The notes below the pieces were generated by a model that worked only from the letters and a program-made list of their open reading frames with translations, ran no database searches and had not been told where the DNA came from. Position numbers and translations under genes: made by a program. A DNA stretch of 64,000 bases from an uncultured Lactobacillus sp. (GTDB lineage: Bacteria > Bacillota > Bacilli > Lactobacillales > Lactobacillaceae): assembly GCA_937874695.1 (NCBI GenBank), contig CALNAJ010000046.1, positions 1-64,000 of the forward strand, read 5' to 3'. Below, in pieces: positions 31,932-40,107 of the stretch. Position 1 is the first letter of the stretch; each line of letters begins with the position of its first letter.

Positions 31932-33227
31932 ATGAACTTTCATGAATGGACCTATATCAAGCAACATCCAACCGTTTGGCGTATCTTGTTGGGAATTTTG
32001 GTGATTCCACTGGCGTATGCGGCAATTTTGTTAGCCTCCGTTTGGAATCCGTATGACGAGCTTCATCGCCTGCCAATGGCGGTGGTCGACCAGGACCGAG
32101 CGACGGCGACGATGCATTGGGGGCAGACCGTTACGCGGCAACTCACACGCAGCAAGTCATTGCAGTTCCACCGGATGGCCGCTCGGCAGGCCCATCGAGA
32201 ACTACGTGCGGGGAAGCTTTATTTAGTCTTGACGATTCCACAGCAGTCATCGTCTCAATTAGACCGGCTGGCAAGTCATCCTGAAACATTGCGACTAACC
32301 TATCAAACGGATGCTGGGCAGAGCGCAGTGGCCGCTAAGATGGCCAGCACGGCCATGCAAAAGCTGCAGGCCTCGCTTAATCAAACCGTGATTCAGGCTG
32401 AACTGGTCGCGATTCAGCGGCAAACGGTGCAGTCCGGTAGACGTTTGGTTACCACGGCTGGTCAGTTGCAGCAGGTGGTTCGGGCCAGTGCGTCCGGCGC
32501 TCCGGCAATGCTGACCAACGACACGAATGAAGCAATCATTCAGGGATTGACGCATAGTGGGCAACAGTTGGCGCAGCAAGCCAAGCGGCCTCACCAGTTA
32601 CGGGCGTTGGCTGCGCCAATCAAGCTGGTTCAGCACAATGTCACGTCGGTCGCCAATAATGGAACCGGCATGGCACCTTATTTTATGGCGATTTCACTTT
32701 TTGTCGGCTGCATTACCCTGAATATCATTTACGATGCAGGCAAACGTCACGGCAAATACCGAAACTTTGCGGTGGCTTGGTTAGATAAGATGGGGATGCT
32801 CTGGGTATTTGTGATGCTGGCCGCCTCGGCCATGTGGCTAGGGGTCCGGAATATTAATGGCTTACGGCCGCTTCAACCTGGGAAAACCTACCTGCTCTCG
32901 TTGCTCATTGTGCTAGCGTTCTTCAGTCTGGTCACGTGCTTCCGTTTATGGCTGGGGCTCACCGGGGCTTGGTTAATGCTGATCTTCATGATCTTTCAGA
33001 TTGGCTGTTCGGGTGGCACCTATCCCATTGCACTGACCAATCCCCTCTATCGGGCGGTTCATCCGTATTTGCCGATGACGATTGCGATGTCTGGGTTACG
33101 CCACACGATTTCTTTGGGCGGATCGATTGCCGGAATTTGCTGGGTATTAGTCGGTATCGTGGTGGTCTTCAGTCTGGGAACACTGGCGTTCTTCTATGAA
33201 CACCGAAACGACGCGGTAACGGTGTGA
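31932..33227 (+). CDS. YhgE/Pip-like membrane protein (ABC-2 type)
   Basis: 431 residues. One N-terminal membrane span (ILLGILVIPLAYAAILLASVW), an extracellular region of about 200 residues with coiled-coil character, then five or six C-terminal spans beginning at PYFMAISLFVGCITLNII. This layout is that of YhgE/Pip proteins and related ABC-2 exporters, with MAVVDQDRA after the first span as the usual motif. The family includes phage infection protein and the ESX/type VII-associated EsaA, but also TetR-controlled exporters of unknown substrate. It follows a tetR gene, which supports an inducible efflux or envelope stress role. Confidence 0.8.
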   Translation: MNFHEWTYIKQHPTVWRILLGILVIPLAYAAILLASVWNPYDELHRLPMAVVDQDRATATMHWGQTVTRQLTRSKSLQFHRMAARQAHRELRAGKLYLVLTIPQQSSSQLDRLASHPETLRLTYQTDAGQSAVAAKMASTAMQKLQASLNQTVIQAELVAIQRQTVQSGRRLVTTAGQLQQVVRASASGAPAMLTNDTNEAIIQGLTHSGQQLAQQAKRPHQLRALAAPIKLVQHNVTSVANNGTGMAPYFMAISLFVGCITLNIIYDAGKRHGKYRNFAVAWLDKMGMLWVFVMLAASAMWLGVRNINGLRPLQPGKTYLLSLLIVLAFFSLVTCFRLWLGLTGAWLMLIFMIFQIGCSGGTYPIALTNPLYRAVHPYLPMTIAMSGLRHTISLGGSIAGICWVLVGIVVVFSLGTLAFFYEHRNDAVTV

Positions 33228-33314
33228 TTGAAGCCGCTCATTTCGGGACAGGCAGGCCCAACACACGAAGCGTATAATGGAATGGTGAGATTTTACGAAA
33301 TGGAGTGAAGGTTT

Positions 33315-34205
33315 TTGCGAAAAATAGCACCATTCTTTGTGGCATTGGGCGCCATCAGTTTTGGGGTTCCAGCCACCTTGATGAAGATTGCGCGTAGTGA
33401 AGGCGTGGTCAACGGGCCACTGTTATTTTGGTCATTTCTGAGCGCCGTAATCATCCTGGGGATTATTCACGTGGCGCGGCGACGTTGGCTACGTTACCAG
33501 CATACCAACTGGAAGCAGCTGCTGGCGGTTATGGCTGCTGGAACGGCTTCCGGCTTTACTAATACCTTTTATATTCAGTCGTTGAAATTAATTCCGGTTG
33601 CGGCCGCGGCGGTCATGTTGATGCAGGCCGTGTGGCTGTCGGTTCTGCTGGGCAGTATCCTGCATAAACGCCGACCGACTCGGCTACAGGTCGTGAGCAT
33701 TGTCCTAGTCTTGATTGGGACGGTGTTGGCGGCGGGGCTCTTTCCGATTACCCAACCGTTGTCGCTGTGGGGCTTATTCCTGGCATTTCTGGCGGCGTGC
33801 GCGTATGCCTGCACGATTCAATTCACCGCGATGTTGGGGAATAACTTGGACCCGTTGAGTAAGACGTGGCTCCTGTGTATCGGCGCCTTTATCCTGATTT
33901 CGGTCGTCTGGGGACCACAGATTGTGTCGGCACCCGTGACGTTTGATACGGTGAAGTGGGCCTTCTGGATTGCCATCTTCTCCATGGTCTTCCCATTGGT
34001 GGCGTACTCGATCTTCATGCAATATTTGGACTTGGGAATCGGTCCCATTTTGTCCTCGTTGGAATTGACAGCGTCCATCACGATTGCTTTTCTCGTCCTG
34101 GGTGAAAAGGTCGATTGGCTCCAGATCGTGGGAGTGCTGGTGATTATTGGTGCTGTGATTCTCCCTAACGTTTGGGGGATGCGCCGACAAAATCAGTTGC
34201 GCTAA
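33315..34205 (+). CDS. DMT superfamily (EamA) transporter
   Basis: 296 residues, ten hydrophobic spans in two homologous EamA halves; the second half carries LGIGPILSSLELTASITIAFLVLGEKVDWLQIVGVLVIIGAVI, the usual C-terminal signature. Such carriers export amino acids or metabolites. TTG start at 33315 with ATGGAGTGAAGG upstream and TATAAT near 33273. A parS-like palindrome starts at the base after its stop codon. Substrate unknown. Confidence 0.88.
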   Translation: MRKIAPFFVALGAISFGVPATLMKIARSEGVVNGPLLFWSFLSAVIILGIIHVARRRWLRYQHTNWKQLLAVMAAGTASGFTNTFYIQSLKLIPVAAAAVMLMQAVWLSVLLGSILHKRRPTRLQVVSIVLVLIGTVLAAGLFPITQPLSLWGLFLAFLAACAYACTIQFTAMLGNNLDPLSKTWLLCIGAFILISVVWGPQIVSAPVTFDTVKWAFWIAIFSMVFPLVAYSIFMQYLDLGIGPILSSLELTASITIAFLVLGEKVDWLQIVGVLVIIGAVILPNVWGMRRQNQLR

Positions 34206-34221
34206 TGTTTCATGTGAAACA
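34206..34221. promoter_or_regulatory. parS-like palindrome, site 6
   Basis: TGTTTCATGTGAAACA, immediately after the TAA of the transporter gene. Confidence 0.7.
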
Positions 34222-34228
34222 AATATGG

Positions 34229-34264
34229 TCCTGTTGCGGTCAATTGCCGTAGCGGGACTTTTTC
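34229..34264 (+). terminator. Terminator after DMT transporter
   Basis: GTCCTGTTGCGG pairs with CCGTAGCGGGAC through several G-T pairs around TCAATTG, followed by TTTTT. Confidence 0.75.
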
Positions 34265-34307
34265 GTGGTATTCTAGGGTTACTAAAACCACTAAGGGAGA
34301 CGAGTAT

Positions 34308-34904
34308 ATGGCAACTGTAACGGGCGAGACCTTTTCGCTAGATGTGTTGGAAGCCGGTAACCAGTACGTGAACTGCGAGCTGACCTATTCCAACCAAGAC
34401 ATTCGGGTAGAAGACGTTAGCTTTGAGAAGTGTACGTTTCAGCAGACGGATTTTAAGAATAGTGAGTGGTTGGATTGCCAGTTTCAGGGCTGCCAATTTT
34501 TGAATTGTCAATTCCAGGAGAGCTACCTGTATCGCTGTCAATTCGATGGTTGTCAGTTATTAGGCAGTGATTTTACCGCGGCGCGACTTAAGGATGTGAC
34601 CGTCAACGAAACGCGGGCAGACTACGCCAATTTTGCAGAGGCAGTCCTGACTGGCTGTGATTTTAGCGAGACGCGACTGAACGAGGCAAGTTTTCAGATG
34701 GTGACAGTCAAGCGGCGGCTGAGCTTCAACCGGTGTGAACTGGTACGGGCCGATTTTTCGGAGAGCCAGTTGAAATTAGTTGATTTACGGACCAGTGATA
34801 TTGACGCACTGGTCTTTACCCCGGGATTGGTACGGGGCTGTAAGATTGATGCGCTCCAAGCGGTGACGTTTGCGGCGGCTCTAGGGTTGGACATTGGGGA
34901 TTAG
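34308..34904 (+). CDS. Pentapeptide repeat protein
   Basis: 198 residues. Repeats of the A/C-D/N-L/F-x-x type run nearly throughout (CTFQQTDFKNSEWLDCQFQGCQFLNCQFQ, SYLYRCQFDGCQLLGSDF, ANFAEAVLTGCDFSETRL), forming a right-handed quadrilateral helix. Size and pattern are close to Qnr/McbG-type proteins, which mimic DNA and protect DNA gyrase, but many homologues have unknown roles. The glycine or proline bulge loops of Qnr cannot be confirmed by eye. GGGAGACGAG precedes the ATG and a terminator follows. Confidence 0.88.
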   Translation: MATVTGETFSLDVLEAGNQYVNCELTYSNQDIRVEDVSFEKCTFQQTDFKNSEWLDCQFQGCQFLNCQFQESYLYRCQFDGCQLLGSDFTAARLKDVTVNETRADYANFAEAVLTGCDFSETRLNEASFQMVTVKRRLSFNRCELVRADFSESQLKLVDLRTSDIDALVFTPGLVRGCKIDALQAVTFAAALGLDIGD

Positions 34905-34912
34905 CGCAAATT

Positions 34913-34946
34913 AAAACGAGTGGCCGTGGGGGTCACTCGTTTTTTA
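34913..34946 (+). terminator. Terminator after pentapeptide gene
   Basis: AAAACGAGTGGCC pairs with GGTCACTCGTTTT around GTGGG (one mismatch) and continues into T. Confidence 0.9.
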
Positions 34947-34952
34947 TGCGAA

Positions 34953-35093
34953 TTATAGGGTCGCTGTTAGGGCTACCCGGGGTAGGTCAGCCTGTGCTTC
35001 GGCGCGCGTTCCCCAGTGGCCCAAGCAGATGCTCGCCGTGGCACCAAGAATAATAATCGCCAAAATAGTTTTCAGGACTTTTCCTCTGATGAT
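34953..35093 (-). CDS. Small membrane protein, non-canonical start
   Basis: About 46 residues: one hydrophobic span (VLKTILAIIILGATASICLG) and a short outside tail. Transcription signals are excellent: TTGGCA, 17 bp, TATACT on the minus strand (about 35156-35128) and AGGGAGG (35105-35099). Yet no ATG, GTG or TTG follows at the right distance; the codons there are two ATC (35093-35088). Either ATC is used, or the original ATG was lost. The open frame upstream to 35174 lies before the expected transcript start. It may be a signal-like small protein; function unknown. Confidence 0.45.
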   Translation of the reverse strand: MIRGKVLKTILAIIILGATASICLGHWGTRAEAQADLPRVALTATL

Positions 35094-35197
35094 GCGGACC
35101 TCCCTTGGGCTGTTGGCCCGAGTATAGCATGTTGTGTGGGGAATGCCAAAAGACTTGCTAATGATAGCAAACACGCAAATGAGCAGTTGGAAAATAG

Positions 35198-36097
35198 TTA
35201 CCCAGTCACGCCGTCGTAACCGATAAATGTAAAGTAAGTTTGACCGCCAATGTGATACAAGCTATCGAAGGTGCCGGCGATGCCCTTGTCCTCGTTACCG
35301 GCATTATGCTGCGGGTCGTGAAGGTTCTTTAGCGTTAAGCGATATTGATATAACCCGGTGTGACTAACGCGTTTAGTTTTGAGACCCGAAATATCGTGGG
35401 CAAAGTATAGTACGCGGTAGGGGTCGTGAAAATCCGTCTTGGTGATCTTAGCCATGCCAGTGGGCTTTTGCATGAAGCCCAAGCCGGCATTAGCCTTGGC
35501 GTCATAGGTCATATACTCGAGGTAGCCATCCGGCGTAACCCGAATGCTCGAAGTAGTTGTCTCAACGGCACTCAAAGCCGCTTTGGCACCTCCCAAGTAA
35601 AGGTCGCCATGGCTATATCCGGGCATAAAGTCGGGGGCTTTGATCCGTTTGAAGGCCGTCAGCTTATCGGTCGCCTTGAGCGTTGCCTGGGGATCATAGG
35701 CGCCAGCACCGGGGTCAATCGTGTAGCCGGCGGGGGCGTTCTGTCGGATCAAGGGGTAACTCAGCCGCGATAAGTATAATTGAAGGCTGGGCACTAAGAA
35801 GTCGCCGGATTTGGTGCTCGTGAGATTGCCCGCGACGACTGTCCCCACGGGGAGCCTGAAATCGCGGTTGATTGCGTGACCGACCTTGTGCGTAGGGACG
35901 TAATTGACCTTGACCTTAATCGTTCGAGTCAGCACGTAATATTGACTGAGATTTAAGAAATCGGTGCTGGCCGTAAAATTTCCAACTTTGACCAGTGCGC
36001 TGGGCCGTTCCGTCTGGGCATTAGCCGTTTGCCATCCGGCACAGATGACGGCAAGAAGCGCAATGATCCCTGAACCGATTTTAATGAATTTATGCAT
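35198..36097 (-). CDS. Secreted hypothetical protein
   Basis: 299 residues. Signal peptide with core IIALLAVICAGWQTANAQ, cut probable after NAQ or ANA. The mature protein is beta-rich (SSIRVTPDGYLEYMTYD, HTGLYQYRLTLKNLHD) with no anchor motif, so it is likely released or loosely wall-bound. I do not recognise a family. On the minus strand TATACT lies at 36142-36137, and a LexA-like box lies just upstream of this promoter, so expression may respond to DNA damage. AGGAGG-like sequence (GGAGGTCCGGC) precedes the ATG. Confidence 0.72.
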   Translation of the reverse strand: MHKFIKIGSGIIALLAVICAGWQTANAQTERPSALVKVGNFTASTDFLNLSQYYVLTRTIKVKVNYVPTHKVGHAINRDFRLPVGTVVAGNLTSTKSGDFLVPSLQLYLSRLSYPLIRQNAPAGYTIDPGAGAYDPQATLKATDKLTAFKRIKAPDFMPGYSHGDLYLGGAKAALSAVETTTSSIRVTPDGYLEYMTYDAKANAGLGFMQKPTGMAKITKTDFHDPYRVLYFAHDISGLKTKRVSHTGLYQYRLTLKNLHDPQHNAGNEDKGIAGTFDSLYHIGGQTYFTFIGYDGVTG

Positions 36098-36164
36098 GCC
36101 GACGCCGGACCTCCTCTGAAAAATTAGATACGATAAGTATACCGGAAACTGAGGTGAAAATAAA

Positions 36165-36178
36165 CGAACAAACGTTCT
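36165..36178. promoter_or_regulatory. LexA (SOS) box-like sequence
   Basis: CGAACAAACGTTCT fits the Gram-positive LexA consensus CGAACNNNNGTTCG at nine of the ten fixed positions. It lies 20-30 bp upstream of the -10 box for the secreted protein gene, overlapping the -35 region. Confidence 0.5.
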
Positions 36179-36315
36179 TTTATGAGTATAAATTTCAAAA
36201 TAATGGGTGGTTAACCCGGGTTATATTCTCCTAATTTCCCGTGGCAACCAGAGGATGCGTGTCACCGGGGGCATTGTTTAGTATGCTGGAAGTAGTAATT
36301 TGAGGAGGAGAGTAC

Positions 36316-36836
36316 ATGAAAATTGGGGAGCAGTTAAAGATCCAGCGGGAACAACGAGGCTGGTCACAGCAGATTTTGGCTGATCGTTTAAAAATTTCGC
36401 GGCAGTCCGTTTCAAAGTGGGAGCAGGGGACGGCACTGCCGAGCTTTGCCAATGTGGTCTTGATCAGTGACTTATTCAATCTGACCATCGATGACTTAGT
36501 CCGTGACGACACCGACCTGAGACGGACGTTTGACCGCCCGGTGACGGGACCGTTGGGGCTAATTGTCGTTGGTGGCTTGGGGGTGGCTATACCCTTGGCT
36601 GTAGTGGCATTGGCCCTGGGCATTCACACGGCAACCCTGTTGGACTGGGTACAGACACCATTGTTGATTGGTGTCATCATCTTATTGGGGTTGATTTACG
36701 GAATCAACAGCGTCGGCAGTATGCGCTGTCGAGAGTGGTTATCGCCGTTGCTATCGCGGTCCTTGGCTTATTGCTGATGCCACAAATTACGGACTTTATT
36801 ATCGGATTCTGGAATGGACTACGGGCACAAGGCTAA
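36316..36836 (+). pseudogene. XRE regulator with membrane tail, frameshifted
   Basis: An N-terminal XRE helix-turn-helix (MKIGEQLKIQREQRGWSQQILADRLKISRQSVSKWEQGT) is followed by two hydrophobic segments. In the initial frame the protein ends at 36777 with a tail, SMRCREWLSPLLSRS, that does not look native. From about 36708 the frame shifted by one base reads QRRQYALSRVVIAVAIAVLGLLLMPQITDFI and ends at 36836, giving the third membrane span expected for this family. So one base is probably missing between 36700 and 36708. Upstream, TTAACCCGGGTTA (36209-36221) may be its operator. A true lesion or a sequencing error are both possible. Confidence 0.75.
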
Positions 36837-36848
36837 CTGAATGAATTG

Positions 36849-36881
36849 GAGGCTGGCTTGGAGCTGGCCTTTTTTAAAATA
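36849..36881 (+). terminator. Terminator after XRE gene
   Basis: AGGCTGGC pairs with GCTGGCCT through two G-T pairs around TTGGA, followed by TTTTT. Confidence 0.7.
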
Positions 36882-36884
36882 ACC

Positions 36885-36973
36885 CGGGAAATTAATTTCC
36901 TGTATTTCCCGCTACTAGGTGGCAAAACCGAATAATAAGTTGCGGGCTGTGGCGGTCGCAGGGAGAGTATAAT
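36885..36973 (+). promoter_or_regulatory. lacLM upstream region
   Basis: CGGGAAAT (36885-36892) and ATTTCCCG (36904-36911) are inverted repeats; the perfect palindrome GGAAATTAATTTCC (36887-36900) overlaps the first. TATAAT at 36968-36973 is the likely -10 box of lacLM, with a poor -35. No cre site is apparent. The dyads may bind a regulator, possibly the adjacent XRE protein. Confidence 0.5.
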
Positions 36974-37008
36974 GAAAGGGGTAACAATTCAAGAAGGAGG
37001 AAATACAG

Positions 37009-38895
37009 ATGCAAGCAGATCTTACTTGGCTTGATGATCCCCAGACATTTCGTATCAATCAGTTGCCGGCACATAGTGATCATCGCGGATACGCGACGGT
37101 TGCGGAAGCACAGGCTAAACAAAGCAGCCTGGTTCAGAGCCTCGATGGTAATTGGGACTTTCAGTTCGCAGCTGACCCACAGCACCGGCCAGTTGGTTTT
37201 TATCAACCGGACTATGATCGGTCTAATTTTGACCAACTCACGGTTCCGGGCCACATTGAGCTCGCCGGTTACGGCCAGATTCAGTATATCAATACGGCCT
37301 ATCCTTGGGAGGGTAAGCACTATCGTCGGCCCGCATACAGTATGGGTGCTGATCAACCGGCTCGTGGCATGTTTAGCAAAGGCCCTGAAAACACTGTCGG
37401 CGCCTACGTTAAACGATTCACGTTACAGCCAGCACTGCAGAATCAGCGGGTCAGCATTGAATTCGATGGGGTTGAACAGGCCATGTATCTCTGGCTAAAT
37501 GGTCACTTCATTGGCTATGCCGAGGATAGTTTTAGTCGATCCGAGTTTGATCTGACCCGCTACCTGCAGCCGGGAGAGAATTTGCTAGCGGTGGAAGTCT
37601 TTAAGCACAGCACGGCTGCTTTTCTTGAAGATCAGGATATGTTCCGCTTCTCTGGAATCTTCCGGAGTGTTCGGTTGGTCGCAAAGCCCGCTCTCCACTT
37701 GGAAGATCTAACGATTCGCCCCACGGTAGACGTTGGATTGACCACGGGGACGCTCAATCTCCAGCTCCAACTTTCAGCCGCGCAACAGCTTGCAGGCACG
37801 GCGGTTATCACGTTACAGGATGCCGCGGGGCAACCGTTGTGGACTACTGAACGCGCCGTAGCCGACATGCTGACTGCGACCACAACAATCTCACACGTCC
37901 ATCTGTGGCAGCATCACGATTCCTACCTTTATCACTTGCAGATCTGCTTACATAATGCGGCTGGCGATTTGGTCGAAGTGATTCCTTATCCGGTTGGCTT
38001 TCGGCGACTGGAAATTAAGGACAAGGTGATCATGCTCAATGGTCAGCGGTTGATTTTAAATGGCGTTAATCGTCACGAGTGGGATGCCCACCGGGGTCGC
38101 GCGGTGACGATGGCCGATATGCACCACGACCTGGAAATCTTTGCGGACAATCATGTCAATGCCGTGCGGACGTGTCACTACCCGGATCAGCCGGTCTGGT
38201 ACGATTTGTGTGACCAACATGGGATTTACATGATGGCTGAGAATAACTTGGAGACGCATGGCACCTGGCAGAAAATGGGCGCCGTAGAGCCGTCTTACAA
38301 CGTTCCTGGTGACTTACCGCAGTGGCAACTAGCGGTGCTCGACCGGGCGAAGAGCAACTATGAAATGTTCAAAAATCACCCAGCCATTTTATTCTGGTCG
38401 CTGGGAAATGAATCCTATGCAGGTGAAGACATCGTCGCGATGGACGCCTATTATCATCACGTCGATCCAACGCGGCTGACCCACTACGAAGGGGTCTTTC
38501 AGAATCGGGCGTATGCCGACCGGATTTCTGATGTGGAGAGTCGGATGTACAATCCACCCCGGGAGATTGAAAAATACTTGCAGGATTCACCAGCCAAGCC
38601 ATTCTTGGACTGTGAGTACATGCATGATATGGGGAATTCGCTCGGTGGCATGGCGAGCTACACGGACTTAATTGACCGTTATCCCATGTATCAGGGGGGC
38701 TTCATTTGGGACTTCATCGACCAGGCACTCTGGGTCAAGGATGAGGTGACCGGTCAGCCAGTCCTGCGTTATGGTGGGGACTTTGACGACCGCCATTCGG
38801 ACTATGAATTCTCGGGCGATGGGCTGCTCTTTGCCGACCGAACCCCTAAGCCAGCTTTGCAGGAGGTGCGTTATGAGTATGGCCAACACGACTAA
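37009..38895 (+). CDS. lacL: Beta-galactosidase large subunit
   Basis: 628 residues, the exact size of LacL from heterodimeric GH2 beta-galactosidases of lactobacilli. N-terminal jelly roll (LDGNWDFQFAAD, TVPGHIELAGYGQIQYINTAYPW), Ig-like domain, then the barrel with acid/base Glu468 in LFWSLGNESYAG and nucleophile Glu536 in LDCEYMHDMGNSLGG. It hydrolyses lactose and transgalactosylates in the cytoplasm as a LacL-LacM dimer. AAGAAGGAGG precedes the ATG. It overlaps lacM by 23 bp. No lactose permease is adjacent. Confidence 0.96.
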   Translation: MQADLTWLDDPQTFRINQLPAHSDHRGYATVAEAQAKQSSLVQSLDGNWDFQFAADPQHRPVGFYQPDYDRSNFDQLTVPGHIELAGYGQIQYINTAYPWEGKHYRRPAYSMGADQPARGMFSKGPENTVGAYVKRFTLQPALQNQRVSIEFDGVEQAMYLWLNGHFIGYAEDSFSRSEFDLTRYLQPGENLLAVEVFKHSTAAFLEDQDMFRFSGIFRSVRLVAKPALHLEDLTIRPTVDVGLTTGTLNLQLQLSAAQQLAGTAVITLQDAAGQPLWTTERAVADMLTATTTISHVHLWQHHDSYLYHLQICLHNAAGDLVEVIPYPVGFRRLEIKDKVIMLNGQRLILNGVNRHEWDAHRGRAVTMADMHHDLEIFADNHVNAVRTCHYPDQPVWYDLCDQHGIYMMAENNLETHGTWQKMGAVEPSYNVPGDLPQWQLAVLDRAKSNYEMFKNHPAILFWSLGNESYAGEDIVAMDAYYHHVDPTRLTHYEGVFQNRAYADRISDVESRMYNPPREIEKYLQDSPAKPFLDCEYMHDMGNSLGGMASYTDLIDRYPMYQGGFIWDFIDQALWVKDEVTGQPVLRYGGDFDDRHSDYEFSGDGLLFADRTPKPALQEVRYEYGQHD

Positions 38896-39838
38896 ACTAA
38901 ACGTGACGTATGGCGACGTCACGTTGGGCGTCAGTGGGGATCACTTTCGCTATATTTTCGCCTACGACCGCGGCGGTTTGGAATCACTAGTGCGCTACGG
39001 AAAAGAATGGTTGTATCGGACGCCGATGCTAGCGTTTTGGCGTGCCACGACCGACAATGATCGGGGAAACGGCTTCTCGCAGCAATCGGCGATGTGGCTG
39101 GGAGCTGACTGCTTTACCCACTGCACCCAGGTGACGGTGGCAGTGGATGGTCAGTCGATTCCGCTACCAATTGCGCCGGAAAACAATCGCTACAGTGATC
39201 ACGAGACGGCGGACACGGTGGCGGTGACCTTCACGTATACTACACCGACCGTCCCGGCAACGACAGTAACTGTGAGTTATCTCGTGGACGTCACGGGGAA
39301 ACTCTCGGTTGCGGTCCACTATCGCGGCGCTGCTGGCTTGCCAGAGCTACCGGCATTGGGATTACGTTTCGTGTTGCCCACGGCGGCTAGTGGTTTTGAC
39401 TACCAGGGCCTTTCGGGGGAAACGTATCCGGATCGCATGGCCGGGGGGAAATCAGGAACTTACCACGTGACGGGATTGCCCGTGACGCCGTACCTGGTAC
39501 CTCAGGAATGCGGGATGCACATGGCAAATGACTGGGTCACGGTGACGCGAGCTCACACGCTAAATAATGCCGATCCCGACCATCAGCCTTTTGGCATCAC
39601 GCTGCAGAAGCATGACGCGCCATTTGCGTTTAGCTGCTTACCATACACGCCACTGGAGCTGGAAAACGCGACGCACCAGGAAGAGCTACCAGCACCACGG
39701 CGGACCGTGTTGACTATTTACGGTGCCGTGCGCGGTGTGGGTGGCATCGACAGTTGGGGCGCTGATGTTGAACCGCAGTATCACATTGCTGGGGATCAAG
39801 ACCATGATTTCCAATTTGAGATTGCTGGTCTGGCCTGA
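38873..39838 (+). CDS. lacM: Beta-galactosidase small subunit
   Basis: 321 residues, corresponding to the C-terminal part (domain 5) of single-chain LacZ, starting MSMANTTKLNVTYGDVTLGVSGDHFRY and ending with a beta-sandwich (YLVPQECGMHMANDW is conserved). It completes the active site of LacL. The ATG at 38873 with AGGAGGT upstream lies inside the end of lacL, the usual overlapping arrangement that ensures equal amounts. Confidence 0.95.
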   Translation: MSMANTTKLNVTYGDVTLGVSGDHFRYIFAYDRGGLESLVRYGKEWLYRTPMLAFWRATTDNDRGNGFSQQSAMWLGADCFTHCTQVTVAVDGQSIPLPIAPENNRYSDHETADTVAVTFTYTTPTVPATTVTVSYLVDVTGKLSVAVHYRGAAGLPELPALGLRFVLPTAASGFDYQGLSGETYPDRMAGGKSGTYHVTGLPVTPYLVPQECGMHMANDWVTVTRAHTLNNADPDHQPFGITLQKHDAPFAFSCLPYTPLELENATHQEELPAPRRTVLTIYGAVRGVGGIDSWGADVEPQYHIAGDQDHDFQFEIAGLA

Positions 39839-39874
39839 AGATAATGGCCATCTTTTAACTAAAGATTAAGCGAG

Positions 39875-39902
39875 AAAAGGCGACAAAGGTCGCCTTTTTT
39901 AT
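39875..39902 (+). terminator. Terminator after lacLM
   Basis: AAAAGGCGAC (39875-39884) pairs with GTCGCCTTTT (39889-39898) around AAAG, followed by T. Confidence 0.93.
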
Positions 39903-40107
39903 TACGTAGTTAATATAAAGAATAATTAACCTACAATTAAATTTATAAGACGCTATAGATGGAATCTGAGGGTATATCTGATATGATTCAAGGGTAGATG
40001 AACAGAACACCTATTTATAAGGATATGTATATTTCGGCTAAAAATGTAGTTTTAAATAATGCCATCTGAATGATCAAGGCTAAAGGATTTCCTGGGGAGG
40101 AAGAAAC

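Noticed and set aside
36885..36911. Noc-binding site resembling ATTTCCCGGGAAAT
   Set aside because: The two half-words are separated and do not form the continuous palindrome; more likely a local operator.
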